From positions 58,426-122,425 of the forward strand of contig CAWHCK010000028.1 in the NCBI GenBank assembly GCA_963827585.1: a stretch of 64,000 nt of DNA. The letters are read 5' to 3'. Below are positions 18,896 to 27,632 of this stretch, piece by piece (position 1 is the first letter of the stretch; each line of letters opens with the position of its first letter). This DNA comes from VAZQ01 sp963827585. GTDB lineage: Bacteria; Pseudomonadota; Alphaproteobacteria; Rhizobiales; Xanthobacteraceae. A program made the translations under genes and the position numbers. Below the pieces are notes generated by a model. It made no database searches. It saw only the letters and a program-made list of their open reading frames with translations, and was not told the origin of the DNA.

Positions 18896-19879
18896 ATGAC
18901 CAGGACATTGGCAATTGCGCTGGCCGCGGCGACGTCGCTGCTGGGCTTATCGAGTGCTTTCGCCCAGCAGCCGCAGACCATCCGCGTCGGCTGGACCATC
19001 CCGGCGGAGGAATCGAAGTACTGGATGATGCGTCGCCCCGACCAGTTCCCCGCGCTCGGCAAGGTCTACAAGGTTGAGTGGGTGCAATTCCAGGGCACCG
19101 CGCCGATGGTGCAGGCCATGGCCGCGGGCGCCCTCGACTGCTCGACGCAGGGCGTATTGTCGATGGCGCAGGGCGCGATTCAGGCCAATCTCGAGACCTA
19201 CGTCATCGCCCAGCACGTGGGCGAGAAGCCGGGCAGCTTCTCGGTCTATTGGGCGGTCAAGGACGATAGCCCGATCAAGACCATTGCCGACCTCAAGGGC
19301 AAGAGCGTGGGCATCAACGTGTTCGGCTCCGGCATCTACGGCCCCATGGCGCTCCTGCTCAAGAAGCACGGCGTCGACCCCGAGAAGGACATCAAGCTGG
19401 TCGAGACCGGGTTCCCGGCCTCCGAGGACGCCATCCGTTCCGGTCGCGTCGACGTCGGCGTGCTCAACCAGCCGTTCGCGGCGCGCGCCGAAGCCAAGGG
19501 CGGGCTGCGCAAGCTGTTTTCCATCGCCGACCAGCTGCCCAGCGTCGTGCACATCCTGGATGTCTGCCGCAAGGATTTCGTCGACAAGAATCCGGAGCTC
19601 GCCCGCCTCTACGTGCGCGATCTCACCGCCGGCATGGCCATGGCAATGGCCAACCGCGACGAGACGCTCAAGGTCGTCTCGGAGGTGACCAAGGCGCCGG
19701 TCCAGGTGCTGGAGACCTACCTGCTCAAGCCGAACGATTTCGCGCGCGAGCCGGGCGCCAAGCCGAACTTCGCCGGCATCCAGGCCATGCTCGACGTCTA
19801 CGCCGAGACCGGCATGCTGTCGAAGAAGCTCGATGCCGAGAAATTCAAGCATCCCTCGATCGTTGCTCCGTTGCAGTAG
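18896..19879 (+). CDS. ABC importer periplasmic binding protein, NMT1/TauA-like
   Basis: Exported protein of 327 residues with signal peptide (ALAAATSLLGLSSAFAQQ) and the type II fold of the nitrate/sulfonate group. Typical blocks are VQFQGTAPMVQAMAAGALDCST and LKGKSVGINVFGSGIYGPMALLL. It heads a complete importer: ATPase, then two permeases, all on the plus strand with overlapping ends. The pair of different permeases is unusual, since most systems of this family use one permease as a homodimer. Confidence 0.93.
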   Translation: MTRTLAIALAAATSLLGLSSAFAQQPQTIRVGWTIPAEESKYWMMRRPDQFPALGKVYKVEWVQFQGTAPMVQAMAAGALDCSTQGVLSMAQGAIQANLETYVIAQHVGEKPGSFSVYWAVKDDSPIKTIADLKGKSVGINVFGSGIYGPMALLLKKHGVDPEKDIKLVETGFPASEDAIRSGRVDVGVLNQPFAARAEAKGGLRKLFSIADQLPSVVHILDVCRKDFVDKNPELARLYVRDLTAGMAMAMANRDETLKVVSEVTKAPVQVLETYLLKPNDFAREPGAKPNFAGIQAMLDVYAETGMLSKKLDAEKFKHPSIVAPLQ

Positions 19880-19930
19880 GCCGTGCTGGCCGTTCCCGGA
19901 CGAGATGCGGCCGCGGTGACCAATGCCGCG

Positions 19931-20704
19931 ATGATCGAGATCGAGGCGATATCGAAGGCATTCGAGACCAAGCGGCAACAGCGTCACCTCGCGATTGTCG
20001 ACGTCTCGCTCGCCGTGGCCGCAGGCGAGTTCGTCTCGATCCTCGGCCCCTCCGGCTGTGGAAAATCGACGCTGCTCTACATCGTCGGCGGCTTCGTCAT
20101 GCCGTCCACCGGCGCGGTGACCGTGAATGGACGTCCGGTCACCGGGCCCGGCCCCGATCGTGGGCCGGTGTTCCAGGAATTCGCGCTGTTTCCCTGGAAG
20201 ACCGTGCTCGGCAACGTCATGTACGGGCTCGAGCGGAGCGGCATCGCCAAGGCCGAGGCGCAAAAGCGCGCGCGCGAGCTGCTGAGCCTAGTGCACCTTT
20301 CGGGCTACGAGAAGTTCTATCCCAAGGAGCTCTCCGGCGGCATGAAGCAGCGCGTCGCGCTGGCCCGCACCCTCGCCTATCGGCCGAACATTCTCTTGAT
20401 GGACGAGCCGTTCGGCGCGCTCGATGCCCATACCCGTACGCGGCTGCAGAACGACCTGCTCGACATCTGGGAACGCGACCGCAAGACCGTGCTGTTCGTC
20501 ACCCACAGCGTGGAAGAAGCCGTATTTCTGTCCGATCGCGTCGCGGTGATGACGCGCTCGCCCGGCCGCATCAAGGAAATCATCCCGATCGCGCTGCCGC
20601 GGCCGCGCGACCGGGCTACGCTTCTGCTCGACCGCCGCTACCAGGACTTCGTCGTCCGCATCGAGCGGCTCATGGAAATCCCAACGGAGGAAGCGCCGAC
20701 CTGA
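19931..20704 (+). CDS. ABC importer ATPase, SsuB/TauB/NrtD-like
   Basis: ATPase of 257 residues with Walker A GPSGCGKST, Q-loop VFQEFALFPWKT, signature LSGGMKQRVALARTL, Walker B ILLMDEPFGALDA and H-loop THSVEEA. ATG 19931 is used; a GTG at 19883 could add 16 residues. The stop overlaps the first permease start as TGATG. Confidence 0.94.
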   Translation: MIEIEAISKAFETKRQQRHLAIVDVSLAVAAGEFVSILGPSGCGKSTLLYIVGGFVMPSTGAVTVNGRPVTGPGPDRGPVFQEFALFPWKTVLGNVMYGLERSGIAKAEAQKRARELLSLVHLSGYEKFYPKELSGGMKQRVALARTLAYRPNILLMDEPFGALDAHTRTRLQNDLLDIWERDRKTVLFVTHSVEEAVFLSDRVAVMTRSPGRIKEIIPIALPRPRDRATLLLDRRYQDFVVRIERLMEIPTEEAPT

Positions 20705-21486
20705 TGAGATCGATCGGATCCATTCCGGGCGTTGCTCCGCTCATGGCTTGCGCGGCGCTGCTGCTCGCTTGGGAAGGCGCGGCGCGCGCGATTGGCATCG
20801 ATGGCCTGCCGCCGGCCTCGCAGGCGCTTGCGCAGATTCCCGCAATCCTCGGCGACCCCGAATCGCTCCTCAATATCGCCGATTCCGTGCGCCGCATGGT
20901 CGTCGGTTTCGCGCTGGCGCTCTGCGTGGCGATTCCGGTCGGCCTCACCATGGGTCGAAGTCGGCAGGTCGCCGCCTTTTTCAACCCGCTGCTGATGGTG
21001 ATCTATCCCGTGCCCAAGGCCGCGCTGATGCCGATCATCATGCTCTGGCTGGGCGTCGGCGACGCCTCGAAGACACTGGTGATCTTCCTCGGCGTCACCC
21101 TGCCGGTCATCTACCACAGCTATCAGGGCAGCCGCGCGGTCGAGGAGAAAATCCTGTGGTCCGCGGCCGCAATGGGGATGGGCTCGCCCGCGCGGCTGGC
21201 GCGCATCGTGCTGCCGGCAGCATTGCCGGAAATTCTGGTGGGCTGCCGGACCGGGCTCGTGCTTGCGCTCATCACCATGGTCACGAGCGAGATGATCGCG
21301 CGCCAGACCGGCGTCGGAAACATCCTGTTCAACTCGCTCGACATGGCTCAGTACGATACCGTCTACGCCATGATCGTCATCATCGGCGTGCTCGGCTACG
21401 TCCTCGATTTCGCCTTCGAGGGCCTGCGGAGCAGGTTGGTGGGCTGGGCCGAGCCATCGCACGACATCGTCGCGGGGACCACATGA
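20704..21486 (+). CDS. ABC importer permease 1, SsuC/TauC-like
   Basis: Inner-membrane permease of 260 residues with about six hydrophobic segments and the cytoplasmic EAA loop (WSAAAMGMGSPARLARIVLPAALPEIL). YPVPKAALMPIIMLWLGVGDASK is the family block. Start and stop overlap both neighbours (TGATG and ATGA). Confidence 0.94.
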   Translation: MRSIGSIPGVAPLMACAALLLAWEGAARAIGIDGLPPASQALAQIPAILGDPESLLNIADSVRRMVVGFALALCVAIPVGLTMGRSRQVAAFFNPLLMVIYPVPKAALMPIIMLWLGVGDASKTLVIFLGVTLPVIYHSYQGSRAVEEKILWSAAAMGMGSPARLARIVLPAALPEILVGCRTGLVLALITMVTSEMIARQTGVGNILFNSLDMAQYDTVYAMIVIIGVLGYVLDFAFEGLRSRLVGWAEPSHDIVAGTT

Positions 21487-22256
21487 CCGGCCGCTCCGCC
21501 GCGCTCACCGATGCGCTGGTCGGGTTGGTGCCGATCGCGCTCATCATCGCCCTGTGGCAACTGCTGGCGACCACCGGCGTCGCGCCGCCATCGCTGCTGC
21601 CGGCACCGGGCGCGGTATTCGGGCGGCTCATCGAGCAGCTCGGGTCGCTCAGTTTTCTCCAGCATGCGGCGACCACCCTGTTCCGGCTGTTCGCGGGATT
21701 CGGCATCGCGGTCGTGATCGGGGTCGCTCTCGGTGTCGCGGCGGCGGGCCAGCGGACGGTCGAGGCCGGTCTGATGCCGCTCGTGCGCGTGCTTGCTCCC
21801 GTCCCCAAGATCGCGCTCTATCCGGCCTTCATTCTCACGCTCGGCTTCGAACATGCCTCGAAGATCGCCCTCGTCGTCGCCGACGCCGCGTTCCCGATTC
21901 TGCTCGCGACCTATCAGGGCGCGTCGGCGGTCGAGCCCAAGCTTGCATGGGCTGCGCAGGCGGTCGGCGTCTCCAGGCTTCGCTGCCTGTTCACGGTGGT
22001 GCTGCCCGCGACCCTGCCATCGGTCCTCACCGGCTGCCGGATCGCGCTCGTCATCTCCTGCATCGTGGTTTTCCTGGCCGAGATGATCACCTCGACCGAC
22101 GGTCTCGGTCACCTTCTCGTGCGCGCCGCGCGCAGCTTCCAGACCGTCGATATGTTCGTGCCGCTGATCACGATTTCGCTGCTCGGTCTCCTGCTCAATG
22201 CCGGGTTCAACGCGTTGCGCCGCCGCATGCTGATCGGATTTCCGGAGGAAAAGTGA
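21483..22256 (+). CDS. ABC importer permease 2, SsuC/TauC-like
   Basis: Second permease of 257 residues, similar in layout to the first (PVPKIALYPAFILTLGFEHASK, EAA loop WAAQAVGVSRLRCLFTVVLPATLPSVL) but diverged. This suggests a heterodimeric channel. ATG 21483 lies in an ATGA overlap. It ends 20 bases before the convergent MarR gene. Confidence 0.94.
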   Translation: MTGRSAALTDALVGLVPIALIIALWQLLATTGVAPPSLLPAPGAVFGRLIEQLGSLSFLQHAATTLFRLFAGFGIAVVIGVALGVAAAGQRTVEAGLMPLVRVLAPVPKIALYPAFILTLGFEHASKIALVVADAAFPILLATYQGASAVEPKLAWAAQAVGVSRLRCLFTVVLPATLPSVLTGCRIALVISCIVVFLAEMITSTDGLGHLLVRAARSFQTVDMFVPLITISLLGLLLNAGFNALRRRMLIGFPEEK

Positions 22257-22275
22257 GGCCGGCCCAGCGCTCCGA

Positions 22276-22776
22276 TCAGGCACGACCGTTGATCAGGAGA
22301 TCGAGCGCACGCTTGATGACGGCGCGTTCCTCGGCGGTGAAGGGGGCAAGCAGGCGTGCCTCGTGCGCCTTGGCGGCGCGCAGCACCGGGGCGGCGCGGG
22401 CGCGTCCCGATGCGGTGAGATGAATGAGCACGCGGCGGCGATCGCTCTCGTCGGGATGGCGGCCGATGAGACCCTGCCGCTCCATGCGGTCGAGCACCTT
22501 GGTCATGCGCGGCTGCGCCATGATCGCCATGGCCGCGAGATCGCCGACGCCGAGCCCGTCCGCGCCGGCGAGGCAAAACAGCACGCGATATTCCGGCACC
22601 GAGAGCTGCCACGTCCTCAGCTTGGCATGAAACCCGCCCGCGACGGTGTGGCTCGCGCGCGTCAGCAGATAGGAGAGGTAGCTCTCGGCAAAGCTGCCGG
22701 ACTTTTCGACGCGCGAGGCGCGGGCGGCCGCATGTCTGGCGCGATCGGAGGGTGCCTCGCTGCGAAGCTTCGGCAT
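22276..22776 (-). CDS. MarR-family transcriptional regulator
   Basis: Regulator of 166 residues with the MarR winged HTH (LSVPEYRVLFCLAGADGLGVGDLAAM, MTKVLDRMERQGLIGRHPDESDRRRVLIHLT). ATG 22776 is chosen because GGGAG lies seven bases upstream and the length is normal; a further ATG at 22842 lies inside the putative operator. It is divergent from the NicX-like gene. In Pseudomonas putida the nic genes are controlled by the MarR-type NicR, so the pairing is meaningful, although orthology is not shown. Confidence 0.9.
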   Translation of the reverse strand: MPKLRSEAPSDRARHAAARASRVEKSGSFAESYLSYLLTRASHTVAGGFHAKLRTWQLSVPEYRVLFCLAGADGLGVGDLAAMAIMAQPRMTKVLDRMERQGLIGRHPDESDRRRVLIHLTASGRARAAPVLRAAKAHEARLLAPFTAEERAVIKRALDLLINGRA

Positions 22777-22828
22777 GACGGCTCCCACGTCGCGGCTCGA
22801 CTGTCGAAGGACCGAGACCGGCGACGAC

Positions 22829-22849
22829 ATATTCTTTTTCATATATCAT
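22829..22849. promoter_or_regulatory. Putative MarR operator, copy 1
   Basis: ATATTCTTTTTCATATATCA lies in the divergent region between the MarR start (22776) and the NicX-like start (22878). Sixteen of 17 core positions match, in inverted orientation, the sequence at 31340-31359 upstream of the five-gene operon. AT-rich sequence is rare in this GC-rich window, which makes the match notable. Confidence 0.65.
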
Positions 22850-22877
22850 CGAATGGATTGTGCAACTGGAGAATGCC

Positions 22878-23924
22878 ATGCTCTCCGACCGGATCGAGGG
22901 AAAATGGATCGACGCGTTCTGCGAGACGTTCCAGCGCTGCGGCGTCAAGCCGGGCGACGGTGCGGCGATCCTGTCGGAAACGCAGTCGCGGCAGCTCAAC
23001 GTGCAGCTCGCGGAGCTCGCCCTGCTGCGCCTCGGCGCGCGGCCGTTCCACATCGTGCTGCCGACCCCGCGCAATCCGCATCCGGTCCCGGTGCGCTCGA
23101 CCGGCGCGAGCGTCGTGATCGGCGGCCTCGAGCCGGTCGTCTCCGCGCTCGGTCAAGCGGGCTTCGTCGTGGACTGCACGCTCGAAGGCCTGATGCACGC
23201 GCCGGAGACGCCGGCGATCCTCAAGGCCGGCGCGCGCATTCTCTACGTCTCCAACGAGCACCCGGAGGCGCTCGAGCGCATGCGCCCGGACGCAGGATTG
23301 GAAGCGCGCGTGCGCGCGGCAGCGAAGATGCTGCGCGCCGCGAAGCGCATGACTGTGACGTCGGCCGCCGGTACGGACCTCGACATCGACATGACGGGGG
23401 CGTCCACGGTCGGCATCTGGGGCTGGACCGAGAAGCCGGGGACGCTTGCCCACTGGCCGGGTGGCATCGTCGTCAGCTTCCCCAAGAGCGGCACCGTCAA
23501 CGGCACGCTCGTGCTCGACCGCGGCGATGTCAACCTGACCTTCAAGCGCTACCTGGAAGCACCCGTCACGCTGACGCTCGAGCAGGACTATGTCACGCGC
23601 ATCGAGGGGACCGGCGCCGACGCCGAGATGATGCGCAGCTATCTTGCCGCGTGGGGCGATCGCGAAGCCTATGCCGTCTCCCACGTCGGCTTCGGGATGA
23701 ACCCGCATGCCCGCTACGAGGCGCTCGCCATGTACGACCTGCGCGACTTCAACGGCACCGAGCTGCGCGCGGTCGCCGGCAACTTCCTGTTCTCGACCGG
23801 CGCCAACGAGTTCGCCGGGCGCTACACCGCCGGGCACTTCGACATTCCGGTGATGCGCACCACGATCACCGTCGACAATACCGTGGTGGTGCGCGCCGGC
23901 GTGCTGCAGGATGTGTTCGGGTAG
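22878..23924 (+). CDS. NicX-like ring-cleavage dioxygenase (2,5-dihydroxypyridine 5,6-dioxygenase family)
   Basis: Protein of 348 residues related to the M29-peptidase-fold dioxygenase NicX, which opens 2,5-dihydroxypyridine to N-formylmaleamate in nicotinate breakdown. The Fe(II) triad reported for NicX (His265, His318, Asp320, from memory) fits His269 in SHVGFG and His320/Asp322 in GHFDIP here. ATG 22878 has GGAG six bases upstream. The gene is divergent from a MarR regulator. No nicC, nicF or nicE homologue lies in the window, so the substrate may be another dihydroxylated N-heterocycle. Confidence 0.85.
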   Translation: MLSDRIEGKWIDAFCETFQRCGVKPGDGAAILSETQSRQLNVQLAELALLRLGARPFHIVLPTPRNPHPVPVRSTGASVVIGGLEPVVSALGQAGFVVDCTLEGLMHAPETPAILKAGARILYVSNEHPEALERMRPDAGLEARVRAAAKMLRAAKRMTVTSAAGTDLDIDMTGASTVGIWGWTEKPGTLAHWPGGIVVSFPKSGTVNGTLVLDRGDVNLTFKRYLEAPVTLTLEQDYVTRIEGTGADAEMMRSYLAAWGDREAYAVSHVGFGMNPHARYEALAMYDLRDFNGTELRAVAGNFLFSTGANEFAGRYTAGHFDIPVMRTTITVDNTVVVRAGVLQDVFG

Positions 23925-23991
23925 CCTATTTTCTTGGCGGGCGAGAGATGATGGGTTTCGCCATAGCCCGCGAAGACGGGCGTAAACGCCC

Positions 23992-25514
23992 TAGCAGGCT
24001 GCTGAAAAACTCTCTCGACGGCAAGGGCTGATCGTGATTCCGTTATTGGAAACGAACGGGATGATTTGCCATGCGCGGCGAGCAGCGAGGATCGGAAGGG
24101 CTTTTTTCGTACATCCGGCTGGAGGAGCGGATCGCACCGGATCATCCGTTGCGGGCGATCTTGGTGTTGGTGAACGAGGTGCTTGCGACGCTGTCGGATC
24201 GGTTTGAGGAGCTTTATTCGCATACGGGGCGGCCTTCGATTCCGCCGGAGTATCTTCTGCGGGCCACACTGCTGCAGGCATTCTTTACCGTGCGCTCAGA
24301 GCGGCAGTTGATGGAACAGATCAACTACAATCTTCTGTTTCGCTGGTTTGTTGGCCTGTCGATCGACGATGCCGTCTGGGACGCAACAGTCTTTACGAAG
24401 AACCGCGACCGGCTGCTGGAGGCCGATGTGGCGCACGAGTTCTTGTCCAGTTTGCTGTCGCTGCCGAAGGTGAAGCGGCTTCTATCGAGCGATCACTTCT
24501 CGGTGGACGGAACACTACTGAAGGCTTGGGCCTCGATGAAGAGCTTTCAGCCAAAGGACGGGAGTGGTGATCCGCCCACGAGCGGCCGCAACGGCGAGCG
24601 TAACTTCCATCGTGAGAAACGGTCGAATGAGACCCACGAAAGCACGACAGATCCTGATGCCAAGCTCTACCGCAAGGGCGACGGCCAGGAGAGCCGGTTG
24701 TGCTACATGGGCCATGTCCTGATGGAGAACCGAAACGGCCTGGCAGTTGCCGGCGACGTGACGCAAGCGACCGGCACAGCCGAGCGCGAGGCAGCCCTCA
24801 CCCTCATCGACAATCATCGGCCTGCCGGGCAGCGGATCACGCTCGGCGCCGACAAGGCCTACGACGTGGTCGAGTTCATCGAGGCGCTGCGTGAATGCCA
24901 AGTGACACCCCACATCGCGATCAACGGTCACGTTACCAAGACGGGCAAGACCCGCAGGACGGCCGTCGACGGTCGCATCACCCGACATCCCGGTTACGCG
25001 ATCAGCCAAGTCATCCGCAAACGGATCGAAGAAATCTTCGGCTGGACCAAGACGATCGGAGGTTTGGCGCAGGTCAAAGTCCGCGGGCTTGCCAAGATGC
25101 AAGCCGTCTTCATCTTCGCAATCCTGGCCTACAATCTCGTGCGAATACCCAAGCTTCTGGAGGCTACATGAGGCGCGCCGCCAATAGCGCGCTGATCGGC
25201 AAGTGGCGGATCATCGAGATGGGGCTCTGGGACAATGATTACTTGGACATGGTTGAGCCCGCCTACATCCAATTCAAAGCTAACGGGCTCGGTGAGTTCA
25301 AATTCGGATGCGTGGTCGGCGGCCTCGATTGCACCCTCTTTGCCGATGCCGCCGACTTCACCTGGCAAGGCTCCGACGAGATGGACCCCGTCTCCGGAGA
25401 CGGATGGGCCGAACTCGACGATGATGGTACGATCAACGGCGAAATCAGCTTCCATCTCGGCGACGAATTAACCTTCAAGGCTCGCAAAATGGTGAGTTCT
25501 TCAGCAGCCTGCTA
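23992..25514 (+). mobile_element. IS element (IS5/IS1182-like, DUF772 type) with passenger gene
   Basis: Bounded by 21-base terminal inverted repeats (TAGCAGGCTGCTGAAAAACT at 23992 and its inverted copy ending at 25514, 20 of 21 matching). Length is 1523 bases. It contains the transposase and, coupled to it, a small non-transposase gene whose stop codon is formed with the right repeat. It interrupts a palindromic repeat: ATGGGTTTCGC on the left at 23953, GCTCAACCCAT on the right near 25518. Confidence 0.9.
24071..25171 (+). CDS. IS5/IS1182-like transposase
   Basis: Intact transposase of 366 residues. The N-terminal DUF772-type domain (DHPLRAILVLVNEVL, RPSIPPEYLLRATLLQAFF) is followed by a DDE domain: Asp in SSDHFSVDGTLLKAW, Asp in TLGADKAYD and Glu in KRIEEIFGWTKTIGG. 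The last feature resembles the Y-(2)-R-(3)-E-(6)-K signature of the IS5 clade. The C-terminus FIFAILAYNLVRIPKLL is typical. No frameshift is seen, so it may be active. Confidence 0.93.
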   Translation: MRGEQRGSEGLFSYIRLEERIAPDHPLRAILVLVNEVLATLSDRFEELYSHTGRPSIPPEYLLRATLLQAFFTVRSERQLMEQINYNLLFRWFVGLSIDDAVWDATVFTKNRDRLLEADVAHEFLSSLLSLPKVKRLLSSDHFSVDGTLLKAWASMKSFQPKDGSGDPPTSGRNGERNFHREKRSNETHESTTDPDAKLYRKGDGQESRLCYMGHVLMENRNGLAVAGDVTQATGTAEREAALTLIDNHRPAGQRITLGADKAYDVVEFIEALRECQVTPHIAINGHVTKTGKTRRTAVDGRITRHPGYAISQVIRKRIEEIFGWTKTIGGLAQVKVRGLAKMQAVFIFAILAYNLVRIPKLLEAT

Positions 25515-25515
25515 A
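25168..25515 (+). CDS. Small conserved protein carried inside the IS
   Basis: Protein of 115 residues of a hypothetical family with the pattern LIGKWRIIEMGLWDNDYLD...PAYIQFKANGLGEFKFGCV...GWAELDDDGTINGEISFHLGDELTFKARK. I know this pattern from scattered bacterial hypothetical proteins without a function. ATG 25168 overlaps the transposase stop (ATGA). The last codons SSAAC and the TAA fall in the right inverted repeat, so the gene has adapted to, or was captured by, the element end. Confidence 0.8.
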   Translation: MRRAANSALIGKWRIIEMGLWDNDYLDMVEPAYIQFKANGLGEFKFGCVVGGLDCTLFADAADFTWQGSDEMDPVSGDGWAELDDDGTINGEISFHLGDELTFKARKMVSSSAAC

Positions 25516-25529
25516 AGGCTCAACCCATC

Positions 25530-26510
25530 CTACAGCACCGGCGGCTTTGCGATCCCGAGTTGGGTCAGCATGGCGACGAAGGCTGCGAGCCGGTCGCGGC
25601 GATAGGCGTCGATGTCGAGGTTCTCGTAATCGAGAAAGCCCCGCCTGGTGCGCAGCCCGATGTGGCCCTCCTGCATATTGCGCTCGACGATCCCGGGCGC
25701 GGCGTAGCGCTCGCTGTTCAGTGCCTCGGTGAGATAGCGGCTGGCGTAATAGAGAATGTCGCCGCCGCCCCAATCGATGAATTCCAGCATGCCGAGCACG
25801 GCAAAGCGGAAACCGAAGCCATACTTGATCGCCCTGTCGATCTCCTCGGGCGTCGCCACGCCCTCCTCCACCATCCGCGCCGCCTCGTTCATCGCCAGCG
25901 CCTGGATGCGGGGCACGATGTAGCCGGGCCGCGCCGCGCAGACGACCGGAACCTTGCCGATGCCCTCGAGCAATGCCTTGAGCCGCGCGGTCACATCAGG
26001 GTCGGTGCGCGCACCCGGCGATAGCTCGACCAGCGGCACCAGATAGGCCGGATTGAGCCAGTGCGCGTTGAGGAACCGTTCCGGACCATCGACGGCGCCC
26101 GACAGGTCGTCGACCAGGATCGTCGACGTGGTCGAGGCGATGATCGGCTGCGGCCCTGCGAGCGCAGCGGCACGCCTGAGCGCTTCGCGCTTCACGTCGA
26201 GCACTTCCGGGATGCCTTCGAAGATTGCGAACGCGGAGGATAGCGCCGCTCCCGCGTCCGCCTCGGGCACCACCGTCACGCGAGCGGCAATGGTGCCGAC
26301 GTTGCTTTCGTCGAACAGCCCGCAGCGTGCGAGGCTCGTCAGCGTGCCGCGGACCTCGTCCATGGCTTCGGCCGCAAGCGTGGTAAAGGCGGCGGCACCG
26401 CGCGGCTTGAAGTCGACGATCGTCACCGGATGACCGGCATAGGCGAACACCACGGCAATGCCGCGGCCCATGCGGCCGGCGCCGAGGCAGGCAACGGTCT
26501 CGCGCGGCAT
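25530..26510 (-). CDS. 3-hydroxyacyl-CoA dehydrogenase family protein
   Basis: NAD-dependent enzyme of 326 residues with Rossmann motif CLGAGRMGRGIAVVFAYAGH, catalytic-region block ASTTSTILVDDLSG and C-terminal domain (IVPRIQALAMNEAARMVEEG, HIGLRTRRGFLDYENLD). ATG 26510 overlaps the stop of the upstream gene as TGATG. It ends the five-gene operon and sits 16 bases from the IS right end. It is paralogous to the enzyme at 6220-7129 but clearly diverged. Confidence 0.92.
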   Translation of the reverse strand: MPRETVACLGAGRMGRGIAVVFAYAGHPVTIVDFKPRGAAAFTTLAAEAMDEVRGTLTSLARCGLFDESNVGTIAARVTVVPEADAGAALSSAFAIFEGIPEVLDVKREALRRAAALAGPQPIIASTTSTILVDDLSGAVDGPERFLNAHWLNPAYLVPLVELSPGARTDPDVTARLKALLEGIGKVPVVCAARPGYIVPRIQALAMNEAARMVEEGVATPEEIDRAIKYGFGFRFAVLGMLEFIDWGGGDILYYASRYLTEALNSERYAAPGIVERNMQEGHIGLRTRRGFLDYENLDIDAYRRDRLAAFVAMLTQLGIAKPPVL

Positions 26511-27601
26511 CACCGGAACCCCTCGCGCAGCAATTGCTGCAGCCCCGCGCGATCGAGATGGCCGAGCCCCAAGCCCTTCAGGGTCCGTCCAGTGGCCGTG
26601 AAATCCTCGCCGCAGATCGCGCCGCCGATAGCGGCGAACGCACGGGCGAGCGGCGTCGCGACGCCGGCAAGCTCGGCGACCGAGGTCAGGAACGACAGGC
26701 CGATGCGCGTGTCCTCCAGCATGTAACGGTGGGCGGTCAGCACGATGCGCTCGCGCCAGTCGCCGGAATCCGTCAGGCGATCGTGCGCACCACGGCCGTA
26801 CATCCACTCCTCGCCTTGCTTGGCGTAGTGGTCGGCGAGCGGGAAATGCGGCACGCGGTAGCCGAGCGCCTCGCGCACGGCGATGCGCTCGGCATCGAGC
26901 GCGTCGGTGACGCGGCGGATCGCGGGTTGCGTTCCCTCCTGGTGGATATCCCAACGCTCGAAATGCTCGAGCGCCCCGGCGTTCATGGTGATGAGCGGCG
27001 GGTGGATGATGGGCCCGGCATTCATCAGCGCGCCGGACAGGGCATCGCCGCAGTCCTGGATCGCGCCCGGAAAGGCTCGCGAGATCACCGCCAGCGCGTG
27101 ATCCTTGCGCGTGAGCGGGAAGACGCCGGTCGGCAGGCGCTTCGCGCGCACCGTGATTGCGACCTCGAAGGGCCCATGCTTGCGGGCGAGCCACGGCAGC
27201 GTGCCGGTCTCCGCAAAGGCGACGTCGACCCGCCGGCCCGTGTCCCACATGGTCTTCGCAAACAGCATCGAGCCGAATGTGCCCGGCGGCAGAAACACGG
27301 CCTGTCCGTCGGCAAGATGGGCGCTCAGCGCCCGCGCGATATCGGCCTGCGCCATGGCGGGCGCCGGGCAGAGAATGAGCTCGGCGCCGCGCACGGCCTC
27401 GGCCATGTCGGCCGTCACGAGTGTCAGCACGACCTCATGGCCGCCTTTGAAGTCCTTGACCAGAATCTTGCTTCCGGCCGCACGATGCGCCGCGATGGCA
27501 CGCGCATCGCGCCGCCACAGCCGAACGTCGTGGCCGGCCATGGCGAGATCGCCCGCGGCCGCAAACGAGCCGTTGCCTCCACCGAGCACGGCGATACGCA
27601 T
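26510..27601 (-). CDS. NAD/NADP octopine/nopaline dehydrogenase-family protein
   Basis: Protein of 363 residues with an N-terminal Rossmann motif (AVLGGGNGSFAAAGDLAMAGH) and the C-terminal octopine-dehydrogenase-type domain (INAGPIIHPPLITMNAG-like block as NAGPIIHPPLITMNAG, then HYAKQGEEWMYGRG). Family enzymes oxidise secondary amines between an amino acid and a keto acid, or related hydroxy or imino acids. AAAGGAG stands six bases before ATG 27601. In this operon it may release nitrogen from an imino acid intermediate, which fits an N-heterocycle route (inference). Confidence 0.88.
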   Translation of the reverse strand: MRIAVLGGGNGSFAAAGDLAMAGHDVRLWRRDARAIAAHRAAGSKILVKDFKGGHEVVLTLVTADMAEAVRGAELILCPAPAMAQADIARALSAHLADGQAVFLPPGTFGSMLFAKTMWDTGRRVDVAFAETGTLPWLARKHGPFEVAITVRAKRLPTGVFPLTRKDHALAVISRAFPGAIQDCGDALSGALMNAGPIIHPPLITMNAGALEHFERWDIHQEGTQPAIRRVTDALDAERIAVREALGYRVPHFPLADHYAKQGEEWMYGRGAHDRLTDSGDWRERIVLTAHRYMLEDTRIGLSFLTSVAELAGVATPLARAFAAIGGAICGEDFTATGRTLKGLGLGHLDRAGLQQLLREGFR

Positions 27602-27632
27602 CGGAACTCCTTTCCCCGGGGGCCTTGTTGCG

